Assembly: GCF_900099805.1 (NCBI RefSeq)
Contig: NZ_FNDR01000004.1
Span: 1 to 64,000 of the forward strand
Direction of reading: 5' to 3'
Origin: Variovorax sp. OV700
Lineage (GTDB): Bacteria > Pseudomonadota > Gammaproteobacteria > Burkholderiales > Burkholderiaceae_C
DNA length: 64,000 nucleotides
The notes under the pieces are model-generated. The model saw only the letters and a list, made by a program, of their open reading frames with translations. It was not told the DNA's origin and did no database searches. Positions 16,024-25,718 of the stretch are shown in pieces (within the stretch, counting starts at the first letter, position 1; each line of letters begins with the position of its first letter). The position numbers and the translations under genes were made by a program.

Positions 16024-17612
16024 AGGTACAAGTCCGCGAAGCTTCCCCGGATATGCTCCCCGGTAGGGGCATAGTTGTGTACCTTCGTCGCCAGCACAGT
16101 AATCGCAGGATTGGCCCCCAGTTCAATGGAGGGGATATCGCGATACACGATCTGCTGGAAATCGGTGAACAACTGTCGGCGCTTGCCTTCGTCAGTTTCG
16201 ACTGCCGCAGCCTCCAACAGGCGATCGACTTCCGGATTCACGTAATGCGGCGCATTGGAGAACGGCAGCCCAACCTTGAAGTTCTTCGACCAGAACACGC
16301 GCTGCACGCCTACTGTGGGATCGAACTGGTTCGTGAGGCTTTCCAGCGTGATGTCAAATGCTCGCTCGGTATAGGCCTTGTTGACGTAGGTCGCAAAGTC
16401 GTAGCTCTCGACCACGGCATCGATGCCGATGCGGCCCAGCGACTGGCGCACGAAGTCCGCCGCTCGCCGCTCCTGAAACGGGTTGTAGAGCACCCGCAAC
16501 TTCAGGCGCGTGCCACCGGCGCCGCGCTTGAATCCCGCCGCCTCGAGCGCCGCTTCGGCTTCCTTTGGATTGAAAGGATATGGCTGGATGCTTGCGTCGT
16601 GATAGCGCGAGATGCCCTTCCCTATCGGTGATGCCGAAGGTGTTCCATAGCCATACCACACCGTCTTCGCGAACGCATTGACATCGATGGCCTGGGCAAT
16701 CGCTTTTCGCACTTCGCGCCTCTGCAACGCAGGCGTGTCCAGGTTGAAGTAGATCTGCTGATGGCTGCCGAGGTAAGGCGAGATGCGTGTGTCGATCTCG
16801 ATGCCCGCCAGCTTCTTGAATCGCTCGACGTCCGAGAGTGGGATGCCGCCCGTTCCGTTCGCCAGGTCGGCCGCGCCCGACTCCAGCGCAGCTGCACGCG
16901 CCGCGGCATCGGGCACGAAGCGCACCACCACGCGATCGAGATACGGTTTGGGCTTGTCCCAGTAGTTCGGGTTGCGCTCGAGGATGATGTGGCTGCCCTG
17001 CACCCATTCCTTGAACACGAAGGGACCGGTACCCACCGGGGCGCTGTTGTACTTGCTGGACGCGATATCGGTGCCTTCGTAGAGGTGTTTCGGCACGATT
17101 GGCGATTCGGTCGAGGCCAACGCCGTGAGCAGGAACGGCGACGGCTTGCTCAGCACGATGATGGCGGTGTGCGGATCGGGCGTCTTAACGTCCACCACAT
17201 TGGCAAAGGTACCTCGTCCTCGCGGGTGAACCTGCTTGAGCGTCAGGATCGAGAAGGCCACGTCAGCCGACGTGAAGTCTTTGCCGTCATGCCATTTCAC
17301 TCCCTTGCGCAGCTCGAAGGTGTATTGCAGGCCGTCCTTGCTCAGCGACCAAGCGGTGGCGAGCAGCGGCTTGGGCTTGAGGTCGTAGTCATAGGTCAGC
17401 AGGCCTTCGACGATCTTCGGACCGATCTCGGCATTTCCGCCGGCCGTGGTCGTGAGCGGAACGATCGAGGAAGGAACGGGGTTGATCAGCCAGGTCAATG
17501 TGCCGCCTTGGCGCGGCTGGGCAGCCGCCGGCAATGCGGCAAAGGCGAAAGCGGCAGCCACGGCCCATGCCGCGAAGTGCGGCATCGCCCGCGTGTAGGT
17601 CCAACGTGTCAT
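16014..17612 (-). CDS. Peptide-type ABC binding protein (family 5), orphan
   Basis: 532-aa periplasmic binding protein of the DppA/OppA family (SBP family 5). It has a signal peptide ending near residue 31 (ALPAAAQ), then the family blocks KGVKWHDGKDFTSADVAFSI, VGTGPFVFKEWVQGSH and YWDKPKPYLDRV. It is close to the binding proteins at 47382, 50558 and 59784; all share FDPT-x-G-x-QR and YW plus a downstream block. No permease or ATPase gene is beside it, so it must rely on a transporter coded elsewhere, possibly those in this window. An alternative start is the ATG at 17585. Eleven bp separate it from the MetQ-type gene, so the two may be co-transcribed. Confidence 0.9.
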   Translation of the reverse strand: MTRWTYTRAMPHFAAWAVAAAFAFAALPAAAQPRQGGTLTWLINPVPSSIVPLTTTAGGNAEIGPKIVEGLLTYDYDLKPKPLLATAWSLSKDGLQYTFELRKGVKWHDGKDFTSADVAFSILTLKQVHPRGRGTFANVVDVKTPDPHTAIIVLSKPSPFLLTALASTESPIVPKHLYEGTDIASSKYNSAPVGTGPFVFKEWVQGSHIILERNPNYWDKPKPYLDRVVVRFVPDAAARAAALESGAADLANGTGGIPLSDVERFKKLAGIEIDTRISPYLGSHQQIYFNLDTPALQRREVRKAIAQAIDVNAFAKTVWYGYGTPSASPIGKGISRYHDASIQPYPFNPKEAEAALEAAGFKRGAGGTRLKLRVLYNPFQERRAADFVRQSLGRIGIDAVVESYDFATYVNKAYTERAFDITLESLTNQFDPTVGVQRVFWSKNFKVGLPFSNAPHYVNPEVDRLLEAAAVETDEGKRRQLFTDFQQIVYRDIPSIELGANPAITVLATKVHNYAPTGEHIRGSFADLYLQP

Positions 17613-17623
17613 GTCTTTGTCGC

Positions 17624-18427
17624 TCAGAAGGCCGGAATCACGGCACCCTTGTATTTGTCCTGGATGAACTTGCGGACCTCGGCCGTATGGAGCGCAGCCA
17701 CCAGCTTGGCGATGGCCGGCGAACTCACGTTGTCCTTGCGCGACGCAATGAAATTGGCATAGGGCGACTTGCGGCCATCCTCGATGAAGAGCGCATCCTT
17801 GGCCGGATCGAGCTTGGCCTCGAGTGCATAGTTGGTGTTGATCAGCGCGAGATCGACATCTGGCAGCGCGCGCGGCAGCTGGGCCGATTCGAGTTCGCGG
17901 ATCACCAGCTTCTTCGGATTGGCAACGATGTCACGCGCGGTCGACTTGATGTTGGACGGATCCTTCAGCTTGATCAGCCCCTCGCGCGCCAGCAGTGACA
18001 CCGCCCGGCCCGAGTTCGAGGGATCGCTCGGGATCGCCACGACGGCGCCCTCGCGCAGCTCGGACGCCTTGCGAATCTTCTGCGAATAGGCGCCGAAGGG
18101 CTCGATGTGCACGTCGCTGTTCGGAACCTCGACGATGTCCGACTTCCGGTCCTTGGTGAACGACTCCAGGTACGGGCGGTTCTGGAAGAAGTTGGCGTCC
18201 AGCTGCTTGTCGCTCACGGCAAGGTTCGGCTGCACATAGTCGTTGAACACCTTCACCTGCAGGTCAACACCCTGCGCCTTCAACTGCGGGCGGATGAACT
18301 CCAGGATCTCCGCGTGCGGTACCGGCGAAGCGGCCACGCGCAGCGCCTCTTGCGCCTGCGCGGCGGCGCCGAAACCGGTGATGGCGAGTGCCACGACGAA
18401 ATAGGCGCGTCGAAATGAAAGCAACAT
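17624..18427 (-). CDS. MetQ/NlpA family binding protein
   Basis: 267-aa binding protein of the NlpA/MetQ family, which bind D/L-methionine or related compounds. The signal peptide runs to about residue 25 (GFGAAAQAQE). There is no lipobox cysteine, so the protein is probably free in the periplasm, unlike classical MetQ. Family blocks are ILEFIRPQLKAQGVDLQV, LDANFFQNRPYLESF and ALINTNYALEA. The frame is open upstream, but the ATG at 18427 gives the signal peptide and has GAGGG upstream. The usual metN ATPase and metI permease genes are absent. With the next gene it forms a pair of orphan binding proteins. Confidence 0.9.
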   Translation of the reverse strand: MLLSFRRAYFVVALAITGFGAAAQAQEALRVAASPVPHAEILEFIRPQLKAQGVDLQVKVFNDYVQPNLAVSDKQLDANFFQNRPYLESFTKDRKSDIVEVPNSDVHIEPFGAYSQKIRKASELREGAVVAIPSDPSNSGRAVSLLAREGLIKLKDPSNIKSTARDIVANPKKLVIRELESAQLPRALPDVDLALINTNYALEAKLDPAKDALFIEDGRKSPYANFIASRKDNVSSPAIAKLVAALHTAEVRKFIQDKYKGAVIPAF

Positions 18428-18645
18428 GTTCAGGGTTCCCTCGAGGAATAGGTTTTTTCGGACTGCTTTCCTCGAATCGGGAAAGCTTGGGCGTCGCAGG
18501 TTAGCCGCGACACTCCCGGGCCCAAACAACGGATAAGCGCTTGCATATCTGTTTTTCGCATGCGCTGGGGCGAAGAGGCCGCGCGTAGCCTGCGGAATTC
18601 TTTTCGATGAATGCACGCGCGCGATCGCGGTGCTGCCGCGTCCGT

Positions 18646-19827
18646 TCAGCCGCGCGCAGGAAACACCGGCTCGCCCAGGTTCAGCATCAGCCGGTTGGCC
18701 CACGCGAAGATCGCCACCGCATGCACGGCGTCCAGGATCTCGAGCGGGGTGAGGCCGGCGGCACGCACGGCATGCAGTTGCTCCGCGCCGAAGCCGCCCG
18801 GCTCGCGCGTGAGCGCGATCGACAGCTGCACGATGGCGCGTTCGCGTGCCGTGGTGCCCGCCGTTTCCGGGTCGGTGAAGACCTGCGCGATCACGTCGTT
18901 GCGCCGCGCCAATTGCTCGAAGCGCTGCGCGTGCACCGAGGCGCAGTACACACAGCCGTTGACGCGCGACACCACCGCGCTGGTCAGCTCGCGCTCAGCG
19001 CGCGACAGGCCGCCCGGCGCGTACATGATGGCGTTGAACACCGTGGCGCGCTCCTGCAGGATGCGCGGCTGGTGCACCAGCAGCAGGTAGTAGTCGGAGC
19101 TGCGTGCCTTCGGATGGCTGCTGTCGAGCACCCGCACCTGCTCGGCCGAGGCCTGCGTCAGGTCGATCACCGGCAGCCAGGCCTTCCAGCCCAGCGTCTC
19201 GCTGGTGTAGCCGTCGATGCGCAGCGGCTCGCCCGGCGGCGGCAGGTTGGCCGGGTGGACGAAGGGCGCGGCCTGGTCGTCCACGACCGACGCTCTGCTG
19301 TCGTCGCTGTCGCCACGGAGGGCGGCCAGCGCCTGCAGGCCCGCGATCACGCGCACCTGGTAGGCCACGAACGCAATCAGCTGCGCCAGCGCCACGACCT
19401 CCGGTGTCGCCAGCCCGGCGGCCGGCAGCTTGAGCAAGGCCTCGCGGTCGCCTTCGACCGGACGATCGGCCAGCGTGCGCGTGAACGCTAGAACGGCCTG
19501 CAGCCGCGGGTCCGTGCCGAGCGATTCGACCGGAGCGCCATCGGCCGCTGCCTGCTGCGCCGCGCTCAGCGGCGCCAGCGCGTCGAACCGCGCGCGGTAG
19601 TGCGCCTGCAGCGCAACGCTGCCCGCGCTGCGCGCGATGGCATGGGCCGCGAGCAGCCGCTCGACCAGCGGCGGACCCGACAGTGCCGGATCGACCAGGG
19701 CCTCGTAGCTGCCCTGCGTGGCGGCCACCACCTTGTCGCGCTGGTGGCGCACCGCATGGATGGCGCTGCCCGCGGCGAGCGGCACGCAAGCTTCGACCAG
19801 ATCGGCGGAAAGTTTCGAATCAGTCAT
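18646..19827 (-). CDS. CMD - alkylhydroperoxidase (AhpD-like) fusion protein
   Basis: 393-aa protein with two carboxymuconolactone-decarboxylase-like halves. Residues ~1-190 match the CMD-type protein (Avi_7170 style), and ~200-393 the AhpD-type protein (Avi_7169 style); these are usually two adjacent genes. The AhpD half keeps the redox motif C292-x2-C295-x3-H299 within NGCVYCASVH. The CMD half has no such Cys pair. AhpD-type proteins reduce peroxides or protect flavin oxygenases. The operon also codes a flavin monooxygenase, so a peroxide-handling or product-processing role is likely. The start overlaps the hydrolase stop by 8 bases. It is the last gene of the eight-gene operon. Confidence 0.83.
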   Translation of the reverse strand: MTDSKLSADLVEACVPLAAGSAIHAVRHQRDKVVAATQGSYEALVDPALSGPPLVERLLAAHAIARSAGSVALQAHYRARFDALAPLSAAQQAAADGAPVESLGTDPRLQAVLAFTRTLADRPVEGDREALLKLPAAGLATPEVVALAQLIAFVAYQVRVIAGLQALAALRGDSDDSRASVVDDQAAPFVHPANLPPPGEPLRIDGYTSETLGWKAWLPVIDLTQASAEQVRVLDSSHPKARSSDYYLLLVHQPRILQERATVFNAIMYAPGGLSRAERELTSAVVSRVNGCVYCASVHAQRFEQLARRNDVIAQVFTDPETAGTTARERAIVQLSIALTREPGGFGAEQLHAVRAAGLTPLEILDAVHAVAIFAWANRLMLNLGEPVFPARG

Positions 19828-21142
19828 GGGTTGTGTCTCCGGAAGATGCGGGGCGCGCGGCCACGGCCTGCTGCAGGAAGCGCAACACGCCCTGCCAGGA
19901 AGCCTCGTCCGCATGGGCGTTGTTCGCTGGCGAGCCGCCCGAGGTGCTGCGCCGGCCCGACACTGGATGCGCATAGCCGAGCTGCGTGGTCGGCACGTAG
20001 GGGAACAGGATCGAATGGCCCGCGCCCTCGAAATCGAGGTGGGCCACCACATGCGGATGCGCGAACTGCGCGAGGCGCTCGGTCACCATGCGGCTGTAGA
20101 GACTCGACGGCCAGGAGCCGTCATCGGTCGCCGACAGCAGCATCACCGGTCCGCGGATCTGCTCGACCGGGATGCGCGCGCGCTCGACTGCCTCGGGGTC
20201 CTGCAGCGCGGTCAGCAGCGCGTCGGCATGGCGGCGCGGCTCCGGGCCTTCGTCCCAGGGCGCCCAGGTTGCCGTGCGGTTGTGCTCCCACACATGCGGC
20301 AGCGGCCGCCCACGGAAGATCCAGGCCGGGCCCTCGCGGCCGAGCGCCGGGTCGCAGGCGTTCTGCGCGCAGTGCACCACGGCGCCGGGCACGTAGCCGA
20401 CCACGGCCGAGACCGATTCCGGAAACAGCGTGCCAAGCAGCAGCACCAGTTCGCCGCCGCGCGACTGGCCGCTCAGCGCGACGAAGCCCTGCGCCGGCCG
20501 CACCGTGCGGTGCAGCCAGGCCAATGCCGTCTCGAAGTATTCGAGCCGGGTGTTCGAGATGTAGTCCGACAGGCCCGGCGCCTTGAAATAGGCGAGCGCG
20601 AAGGCCGCATAGCCGTGCGAGGCGTAGAGCGCGGCGCGCGGCTCGTTGATGCCGCCGCCGGAGCCGTTGAGGATCATCACAGCGGGATGCGGCCCCGGTC
20701 CCGCAGGCAGGTAGAGCGTACCGACCAGGCCTTGTTCGCGCACCTCGCGGCGCGTCACGTCCTTCCCCGCCAGGCGCTGCACGAAGCCGCCATGGACTTC
20801 GCTCGCATCGCCGGCGCGGCGCACGGCGATGTCGGTGCGCAACGCCGCGCCCGGCTCCGCGCCGAACTGCTCGCGCGCACCCGGTGTGTCGGGCACTTGC
20901 GACCAGACCAGGCCCATCGCCGACACGCCGTCGTAGCTGCCGGAGAGCGGCGCGTCGCGTTGCAGGTCGACGGTGCCCTGCGCATCGGCCGCGAAACGCG
21001 CCGATGCGCGCCAGGGCACGCCCGCACCGCGCAGGGTGTAACTGACGATCTCGATCTGCTCGCCCGGCGCCAGCCCGTCTACCGCGATGCGCCGCGGCAC
21101 GTCGATCAGCGCGTCTTCCGGCGTGATGCTCAGCATGTGCAC
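19820..21142 (-). CDS. Acyl-CoA thioester hydrolase/BAAT-type hydrolase
   Basis: 440-aa alpha/beta hydrolase with the layout of the acyl-CoA thioesterase / bile acid-CoA:amino acid N-acyltransferase family: a beta-rich N-terminal domain (~1-140) and a C-terminal catalytic domain. The nucleophile elbow is GQSRG with S227, an Asp lies in the block SATDDGSWPSSLYS and the His in FEGAGHSI. A Ser rather than Cys nucleophile points to hydrolysis rather than amino-acid transfer. No signal peptide, so cytoplasmic. It lies 4 bp after the binding-protein gene. It may cleave a thioester or ester bond in the compound brought in by the transporter of this operon; the substrate is unknown. Confidence 0.8.
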   Translation of the reverse strand: MHMLSITPEDALIDVPRRIAVDGLAPGEQIEIVSYTLRGAGVPWRASARFAADAQGTVDLQRDAPLSGSYDGVSAMGLVWSQVPDTPGAREQFGAEPGAALRTDIAVRRAGDASEVHGGFVQRLAGKDVTRREVREQGLVGTLYLPAGPGPHPAVMILNGSGGGINEPRAALYASHGYAAFALAYFKAPGLSDYISNTRLEYFETALAWLHRTVRPAQGFVALSGQSRGGELVLLLGTLFPESVSAVVGYVPGAVVHCAQNACDPALGREGPAWIFRGRPLPHVWEHNRTATWAPWDEGPEPRRHADALLTALQDPEAVERARIPVEQIRGPVMLLSATDDGSWPSSLYSRMVTERLAQFAHPHVVAHLDFEGAGHSILFPYVPTTQLGYAHPVSGRRSTSGGSPANNAHADEASWQGVLRFLQQAVAARPASSGDTTHD

Positions 21143-21146
21143 GCCC

Positions 21147-22712
21147 TCACTTGACGGGCGTGACCTGCATCGCCGTCGTGCGGTCGCTCAGCAGCGGCAC
21201 GACCTTCAGGCCCTTCTTCGCGGCCCAGATGTTCTGGTAGTGGTAGAGCGGAATCTGGCCCACGTCGTCGGTCACCAGCTTGGCGGCATGGCGGAAGACG
21301 GCTTCGCGGCGCCTGGCGTCGAACTCGACGGTGGCGGCGTCCAGCGCCTTGTCGACCGACTCGTTGCTGTAGCGGCCCCAGTTGTTGGAACCCCGTCCGC
21401 GCTTGGCGTCGGGTGTGGTCAGCGTCTGCAGCAGGCCGTAGCCGGCCTCGCCGGTGCCGTTGCCCCAGGCGATCACGCTGACCGCATATTCGTTCTTGTT
21501 CGCGCGGCCCGAGTACACGGCCCACGGTACCACCTCGACACTGGTCTTCACGCCGATGCGGCTCCAGAACTGCGCCACGGCCTGCACCGTCTCGGGTGCC
21601 TGCGGGTAGCGGTCGCCCGGCACGTGGATCGCAATCTGAAAGCCCTGCGGAAAACCGGCCTCGGCCAGCAGCTTCTTCGCCTGCTCGGCGCTATAGGCGA
21701 TGTCCTTGACGTCGGGGTTGTAGCCGAAGCTGCCCTTGGGCATCCACTGGTTGGCCTCGGTCACCGTGCCCTGCAGCACGCGATCGACGATGGCCTTGCG
21801 GTTGATGGCGAGCGACAGCGCCTGGCGCACCCTCACGTCGAGCAGCGGGTTCTTCTCGAGCGGCTTGCCCGCGTTGTCGGTGATGAACTCGTTCGGGCCG
21901 GCCTTGAAGGTCGGCTGCAGAAGCAGCACCCGCAGGCCCGGGTACGTGTACACGCTGACCTTCGGGTCCTTGCGCAGCTTCTCCACGTCGGTGACGGCCA
22001 CCTTGTCGATCACGTCCACGTCGCCGGCCAGCAGTGCGGCCGTGCGTGCCGCGCCGTTGTTGATGAAGCGGTAGTTGACCTTCTCCCACAGCGGCTTCGG
22101 GCCGTAGTAGCCGGGGTTGCGCTCGAACACCGTGCGGTCGCCCGGCACGTACGACACGAACTTGTAGGGGCCGGTGCCGACCACGGCGCGGCCCGCGTTG
22201 TAGTCCTCGGTCTTCGACTTCTCGCCGACAAGCTTGCTCACGATGTAGATCGAGGCGATCTCCAGCGGCAGCATCGGGTTGGGCGTGTTGGTCTTGACGA
22301 TCAGCGTGGCCGCATCCTTGGCGGTGGCCGACTCGACCGTGCGCAGCGCGCCCGAGTACGAGGCCACGCTGCCAGGCACGTTGCGCGCGCGCTGGAAGGC
22401 AAACACGATGTCTTCCGCCGTGAAAGGCGTGCCGTCCTGCCACTTGATGTCTGTGCGCAGCTTGAATTCCCAGGTCTTGTCGTCGAGCGCCTTCCAGCTC
22501 GATGCGAGGGCGGGCTCCAGCTTGCCGCCGTCGCGCGAATTGATGATCGAGTCCCAGAAGTGCAGTGCGAGCGAACGGTCGCCGGCATGGTTGTTGAGCT
22601 CGGGGTCGACCGAGGAGATCGGGTCGGCAAAGCCGATGGACAGCGTCTGGGCGGAGGCGATGACACCGGTGGCCAGCAGCGCGGCGGCAACGATGGGAAG
22701 CAGGCGGTTCAT
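21147..22712 (-). CDS. Peptide-type ABC binding protein (family 5)
   Basis: 521-aa periplasmic binding protein of the DppA/OppA family with a signal peptide to about residue 21 (ATGVIASAQ). Typical blocks are KWQDGTPFTAEDIVFAF, VGTGPYKFVSYVPGDRTVFE and QALSLAINRKAIVDR. It differs clearly from the HPRGR-type paralogues elsewhere in the window. The ATG at 22712 is preceded by AAGGATC and gives the signal peptide at the N-terminus; the frame is open upstream into the gap. It delivers substrate to the DppB, DppC and fused DppD-DppF proteins of the same operon. Confidence 0.92.
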   Translation of the reverse strand: MNRLLPIVAAALLATGVIASAQTLSIGFADPISSVDPELNNHAGDRSLALHFWDSIINSRDGGKLEPALASSWKALDDKTWEFKLRTDIKWQDGTPFTAEDIVFAFQRARNVPGSVASYSGALRTVESATAKDAATLIVKTNTPNPMLPLEIASIYIVSKLVGEKSKTEDYNAGRAVVGTGPYKFVSYVPGDRTVFERNPGYYGPKPLWEKVNYRFINNGAARTAALLAGDVDVIDKVAVTDVEKLRKDPKVSVYTYPGLRVLLLQPTFKAGPNEFITDNAGKPLEKNPLLDVRVRQALSLAINRKAIVDRVLQGTVTEANQWMPKGSFGYNPDVKDIAYSAEQAKKLLAEAGFPQGFQIAIHVPGDRYPQAPETVQAVAQFWSRIGVKTSVEVVPWAVYSGRANKNEYAVSVIAWGNGTGEAGYGLLQTLTTPDAKRGRGSNNWGRYSNESVDKALDAATVEFDARRREAVFRHAAKLVTDDVGQIPLYHYQNIWAAKKGLKVVPLLSDRTTAMQVTPVK

Positions 22713-22746
22713 GAAGATCCTTGGAGGAAGACAGTGAAGCAAGAGG

Positions 22747-24822
22747 TCAGTTCGTGTCGTACGTCGTTTCGTACAGATGGCAGGCCGTGGCATGCCGGAT
22801 CGCGATGCCGCGCAGCTGCGGCACCTCGGTGCGGCAGCGCGGCATCGCCTGCGGACATCGCGGATGAAAGTGGCATCCCGAGGGTGGCGCGATCGGGCTC
22901 GGAATCTCTCCGCGAATGGCGCTGAAAGTGGTGCGCCGCGCGTCGATGCTCGGAATCTCGGCCAGCAGCGCCTGCGTGTACGGATGGGCCGGCCGGGCGA
23001 ACAGCTCGGCCACCGGTGCGCTTTCCACCACGCGGCCCAGGTACATCACGACCACGCGGTCGCACAGGTGCTCGATCACGCCGAGGTCGTGGCTGATGAA
23101 CAGATAGGCCAGCCCAAGCTGGTCGCGCAGGTCCATGAAGAGGTTGAGGATCTGCGCCTGGATCGACACGTCCAGCGCCGCCACTGCCTCGTCGCACACC
23201 AGCATCGACGGCTGCACCGCGAGCGCGCGTGCGATGCCGATGCGCTGGCGCTGGCCGCCGCTGAACTGGTGCGGGTAGCGATGGCGCAGCGCGGGGTCGA
23301 GTCCGGCGCGCCGCAGCTGGGCGCACACGTAGTCGTCCTGCCCGGCTGCATCGGTCAGACCATGCAGCAGCGCGGCCTCGCCCACGATGCGCGAGACGCG
23401 CAGGCGCGGGTTCAGGCTCGCATACGGGTCCTGGAACACCATCTGGATGCGCAGCCGCGCCGCGAGCTGCTCCTCGGCCGACAAGCTCGCCACCGGCTTG
23501 CCGCCGACGATCACTTCGCCCTCCGTCGGCGCGAGCAGGCCCGCGGCGATGCGGCCCAGCGTCGACTTGCCGCAGCCCGATTCGCCGACCAGGCCGACCA
23601 CCTCGCCGGGACGCGCCGACAGGTCGACACCGTCGACCGCGTGCGTGACCACCGGCGGCTTGCTCAGGCCGATGCTGCGCAGAGTGCGGCCCACCGCGCC
23701 GGGCGGCGGCGTGGCGCCGAAGCGCTGCGCGACTTGGCGCAGTTCGATCAGCGGCACATCGTGTTCCAGCGCGGGAGTACGCGCCGCGGCGCGCGGCGCG
23801 ACCGGCACCGCGGGCGCGAGCTTGTCGCGCTGCGGATGAAAGCAGCGCACCTCGTGCCACGGCGCATCGTGCCGCGGGCGCGACATCTCGGGCCGCTTCT
23901 CGCAGGCCGCGTCCGCATGCGGGCAGCGCGGCGCGAAGGCGCAGCCGGCCGGCATGTCGAGCAGGCTCGGCGTCATGCCCTGTATCTGCCGCAGCCGCGC
24001 GCCGCGTTCGTTGGCGCTCGGCAGGCTGTCGATCAGCCCCCGCGTGTATGGATGCTGCGGATGGTCGAGCACATCGGCCACCGTGCCGTGCTCGACGATG
24101 CGCCCGGCATACATCACGGCGATTTCGTCGGCTAGGCTCGCCACCACCGAGAGGTCGTGGCTGATCCAGATCAGCGAGGTGCCGGTGTCGCGCACCAGCG
24201 TCTGCACTTCCGAGAGGATCTGCGCCTGGATCGTGACGTCCAGCGCGGTGGTCGGCTCGTCCGCAATGATCAGGTCGGGTCCGTGCAGCATCGCAATGGC
24301 AATCGCCACGCGCTGGCGCATGCCGCCCGAGAGTTGGTGCGGGTAGGCGCGCAGCCGCTCCTCGGGGCTGGAAATGCCCATTCGCCCCAGCGTGTCGCGC
24401 GCATGGCGGCGCGCCTCTTCGGTGGAGACGCGCTTGTGCGCCTTCACCGCCTCGATCATCTGCGTGTCGACCCGCAGCACCGGGTTGAGCGTGGCCATCG
24501 GATCCTGGAAGATCATCGCGATGCGGTTGCCCCGCAGCTCGCGCCGCTCGGTCGCCGGCAACTGCGTGAGTTCGCGACCCTGGAACAGCACCTGCCCGCC
24601 CTCGACCTTTCCCGGCGGATCGACCAGACCCATGATCGAGAAACCCGTGACCGACTTGCCCGAACCCGACTCGCCCACCAGCCCCAGCACCTTGCCGCGG
24701 CCCAGCGTGAAGGACACGCCGTCGACCACCGGCAGCACGCCAGCGCGCGTGTGGAAGCGCGTCTGCAAGTTGCGCACCTCGAGCGTCGGCACCTCGAGGT
24801 CTTGGACGGGAACGGCGCTCAT
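22747..24822 (-). CDS. Fused DppD-DppF type ABC ATPase
   Basis: 691-aa protein with two complete nucleotide-binding domains of the oligopeptide/dipeptide/glutathione (GsiA-like) importer family. Domain 1 has Walker A GESGSGKS at residues 50-57, signature LSGGMRQR and [11 protein letters not shown]. Domain 2 has [16 protein letters not shown] and [11 protein letters not shown]. In domain 2 the Walker B glutamate is kept (CDEA). Both domains end in the Oligo_HPY tail with cysteine patterns C-x5-C-x6-C plus a later Cys, which bind an iron-sulfur cluster in some DppD proteins. It overlaps the permease gene by 4 bp (24819-24822). Confidence 0.95.
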   Translation of the reverse strand: MSAVPVQDLEVPTLEVRNLQTRFHTRAGVLPVVDGVSFTLGRGKVLGLVGESGSGKSVTGFSIMGLVDPPGKVEGGQVLFQGRELTQLPATERRELRGNRIAMIFQDPMATLNPVLRVDTQMIEAVKAHKRVSTEEARRHARDTLGRMGISSPEERLRAYPHQLSGGMRQRVAIAIAMLHGPDLIIADEPTTALDVTIQAQILSEVQTLVRDTGTSLIWISHDLSVVASLADEIAVMYAGRIVEHGTVADVLDHPQHPYTRGLIDSLPSANERGARLRQIQGMTPSLLDMPAGCAFAPRCPHADAACEKRPEMSRPRHDAPWHEVRCFHPQRDKLAPAVPVAPRAAARTPALEHDVPLIELRQVAQRFGATPPPGAVGRTLRSIGLSKPPVVTHAVDGVDLSARPGEVVGLVGESGCGKSTLGRIAAGLLAPTEGEVIVGGKPVASLSAEEQLAARLRIQMVFQDPYASLNPRLRVSRIVGEAALLHGLTDAAGQDDYVCAQLRRAGLDPALRHRYPHQFSGGQRQRIGIARALAVQPSMLVCDEAVAALDVSIQAQILNLFMDLRDQLGLAYLFISHDLGVIEHLCDRVVVMYLGRVVESAPVAELFARPAHPYTQALLAEIPSIDARRTTFSAIRGEIPSPIAPPSGCHFHPRCPQAMPRCRTEVPQLRGIAIRHATACHLYETTYDTN

Positions 24823-25718
24823 TTCTGCAGCCTCGGGTTGAGCACGTCGCGCAGCTGGTCACCGACCAGGTTGATCGCGACGATGGCGGCCAGCAAGGCA
24901 ACGCCGGGGAAGAAGCTGATCCAGTACTCGTTGGACAGCAGGTACTGGTAGCCGTTGGAGATCAGCAGCCCGAGCGATGGCTCGGTGATCGGCACGCCCA
25001 GCCCCAGGAACGACAGGGTCGCCTCCAGCGTGATGGCGCGCGCGATCTGCAACGCGCCGATCACCAGCAGCGGCGGCAGGCAGTTCGGCAGGATGTGGCC
25101 GGTGACGATGCGCCAGCGCGGAATGCCCTGCCCCTGCGCCGCGTCCACATACTCACGGCGCGCCTCGACCAGCGCCTGGCCGCGCGCGGTGCGCGCGTAG
25201 TAGGCCCATTCGAGCAGCACCAGCGTGAGCATCACGTTGCCCACGCCCTTGCCGACGTAGGCCAGGATCATCAGCGCCATCAGGATGGTCGGGAAGGACA
25301 GCAGCAGGTCGACCAGCCGCATCAGCAGCGCGTCGACCTTGCCGCCCGCATAGGCGGCCACCAGCCCGACCAGCGTGCCGATCACCGCGGCGATCAGCGC
25401 AGAGCCCACCCCCACCGTCAGGCTGATGCGCAGCCCGTAGACGATGGCCGAGTACAGGTCCCTGCCCTGCCCGTCGGTGCCGAGCCAGTAGATGTAGCCA
25501 CCCTCGCTGCTGCGGGAGCCCGGCGGCAGGCGCGCGTCGAGCACGTCGAGCTGCAGCAAGTCGTAAGGATTCTGCGGCGTGATCCACGGCGCGAGCAGCG
25601 CGGCGAGCACCACGATGCCGAGCACCACCAGTCCGCCGATCGCGATGCGCGAATGCAGGAAATCGGCGGCCACGCGCCACCAGATCGAGCGCTCGTCGTA
25701 GCTTTTCACTGCACTCAT
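24819..25718 (-). CDS. ABC permease, DppC type
   Basis: 299-aa inner-membrane permease of the DppC/OppC/GsiD family. A first membrane helix lies at ~30-50, followed by a periplasmic loop with the typical YWLGTDGQGRDLYSAIVYG block, then five more membrane segments. The ATPase-contact loop VDAAQGQGIPRWRIVTGHIL is near residue 205. The frame stays open far upstream, but the ATG at 25718 overlaps the DppB stop (25715-25717), the standard arrangement, and gives the usual length. Pairs with the DppB protein upstream. Confidence 0.94.
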   Translation of the reverse strand: MSAVKSYDERSIWWRVAADFLHSRIAIGGLVVLGIVVLAALLAPWITPQNPYDLLQLDVLDARLPPGSRSSEGGYIYWLGTDGQGRDLYSAIVYGLRISLTVGVGSALIAAVIGTLVGLVAAYAGGKVDALLMRLVDLLLSFPTILMALMILAYVGKGVGNVMLTLVLLEWAYYARTARGQALVEARREYVDAAQGQGIPRWRIVTGHILPNCLPPLLVIGALQIARAITLEATLSFLGLGVPITEPSLGLLISNGYQYLLSNEYWISFFPGVALLAAIVAINLVGDQLRDVLNPRLQK

